Assembly: GCA_003023725.1 (NCBI GenBank)
Contig: PXYT01000020.1
Location: 1 to 55,288, forward strand
Length of the DNA: 55,288 nt
From: Sulfobacillus benefaciens
GTDB lineage: Bacteria > Bacillota > Sulfobacillia > Sulfobacillales > Sulfobacillaceae
Direction of reading: 5' to 3'
Below, one piece after another: positions 55,116-55,288 of this stretch (position 1 is the first letter of the stretch; each line of letters begins with the position of its first letter). Made by a program: the position numbers and the translations under genes. The notes beneath the pieces are model-generated. The model did not search any database, was not told where the DNA came from, and saw only the letters and a program-made list of their open reading frames with translations.

Positions 55116-55288
55116 GTATGCCCGCGATATTGCGAATCTTTACAGTGGCCCATGCATTTTCCGATGATCCCGGAACCATTCGGGGTCTCCATTGCTTTAT
55201 CTTGGCAAATTGGTCAAATCAGTGTATATTTTTCTGAACACCTATGCAATTCTCTCTTGGTGCCTATTTGTTTGTTGTTAAATTACTT
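55116..55288. other. Right edge, no gene seen
   Basis: No ribosome binding site or complete coding frame was found. The sequence is AT-rich towards the end, perhaps a promoter region of a gene outside the window. Confidence 0.4.

Overview
The window looks like a chromosomal segment of an endospore-forming, Gram-positive acidophile. Sulfobacillus or a close relative in the Bacillota is my best inference. Low-GC Gram-positive traits seen directly are a GerD-like spore germination lipoprotein, a T-box leader, a perfect CIRCE operator in front of groES-groEL, PurR-type PurBoxes, an alr-mazE-mazF cluster, and AGGAGG-type ribosome binding sites with many GTG and TTG starts. A sulfocyanin-like lipoprotein points to an acidophile. 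No rRNA, tRNA, prophage or CRISPR array was found.

Layout (most genes are on the minus strand, so operons run right to left). 149-11785: a GerD-like lipoprotein, then the ten-gene purine operon purB-C-S-Q-L-F-M-N-H-D behind a promoter with three PurBoxes; purE and purK are absent. 11938-14507: a GlnR-like MerR regulator, hpt and guaA, with one PurBox. 14617-18214: a coiled-coil DNA-binding-like protein, plsY, and groES-groEL with CIRCE, promoter and terminator. 18296-23389: moaC-moaB, an M20 amidohydrolase, a secreted polysaccharide deacetylase (+), and a thiolase / 3-hydroxyacyl-CoA dehydrogenase pair. 23612-28389: murA, guaB (with a PurBox), murC and a gamma-carbonic anhydrase. 28452-32800: thiL-tsaE-tsaB-rimI-tsaD, the t6A tRNA-modification set, interrupted by an opposite-strand membrane protein gene.

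32891-33679 is an alpha/beta hydrolase that appears to start at ATT. 33680-34651 has no recognisable gene. 34652-35182 is a YflT-like stress protein. 35300-38729 is a self-contained oxidative-stress operon: rubrerythrin, CCG-type Fe-S protein, DUF3501, Fur/PerR regulator, family 4 uracil-DNA glycosylase, with a promoter and a Fur/PerR-type palindrome. 38730-39612 carries a broken IS200/IS605 tnpB. 39613-42164: a GNAT acetyltransferase, an asparaginase-II-like protein and a class I amidotransferase. 42236-46032: acpS-nnr-alr-mazE-mazF with a terminator. 46105-49631: ftcD coupled to a molybdopterin oxidoreductase, then the sulfocyanin-like lipoprotein. 49803-52868: promoter, T-box, an alanine-glyoxylate-type aminotransferase and serA (serine synthesis). 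52850-55115: a 3-methyladenine DNA glycosylase, a DUF763 protein and a 46-residue membrane miniprotein with its own terminator.

Regulation ties several blocks together. PurBoxes precede purB, the merR-hpt-guaA unit and guaB, which suggests one PurR regulon for IMP, GMP and salvage. The most unusual items are the copper-ligand-poor sulfocyanin homologue, the Fur-containing rubrerythrin operon, two genes (tsaD and the hydrolase) that lack an ATG, GTG or TTG where homology and ribosome binding sites place their starts, and the membrane gene antisense within the tsa operon.
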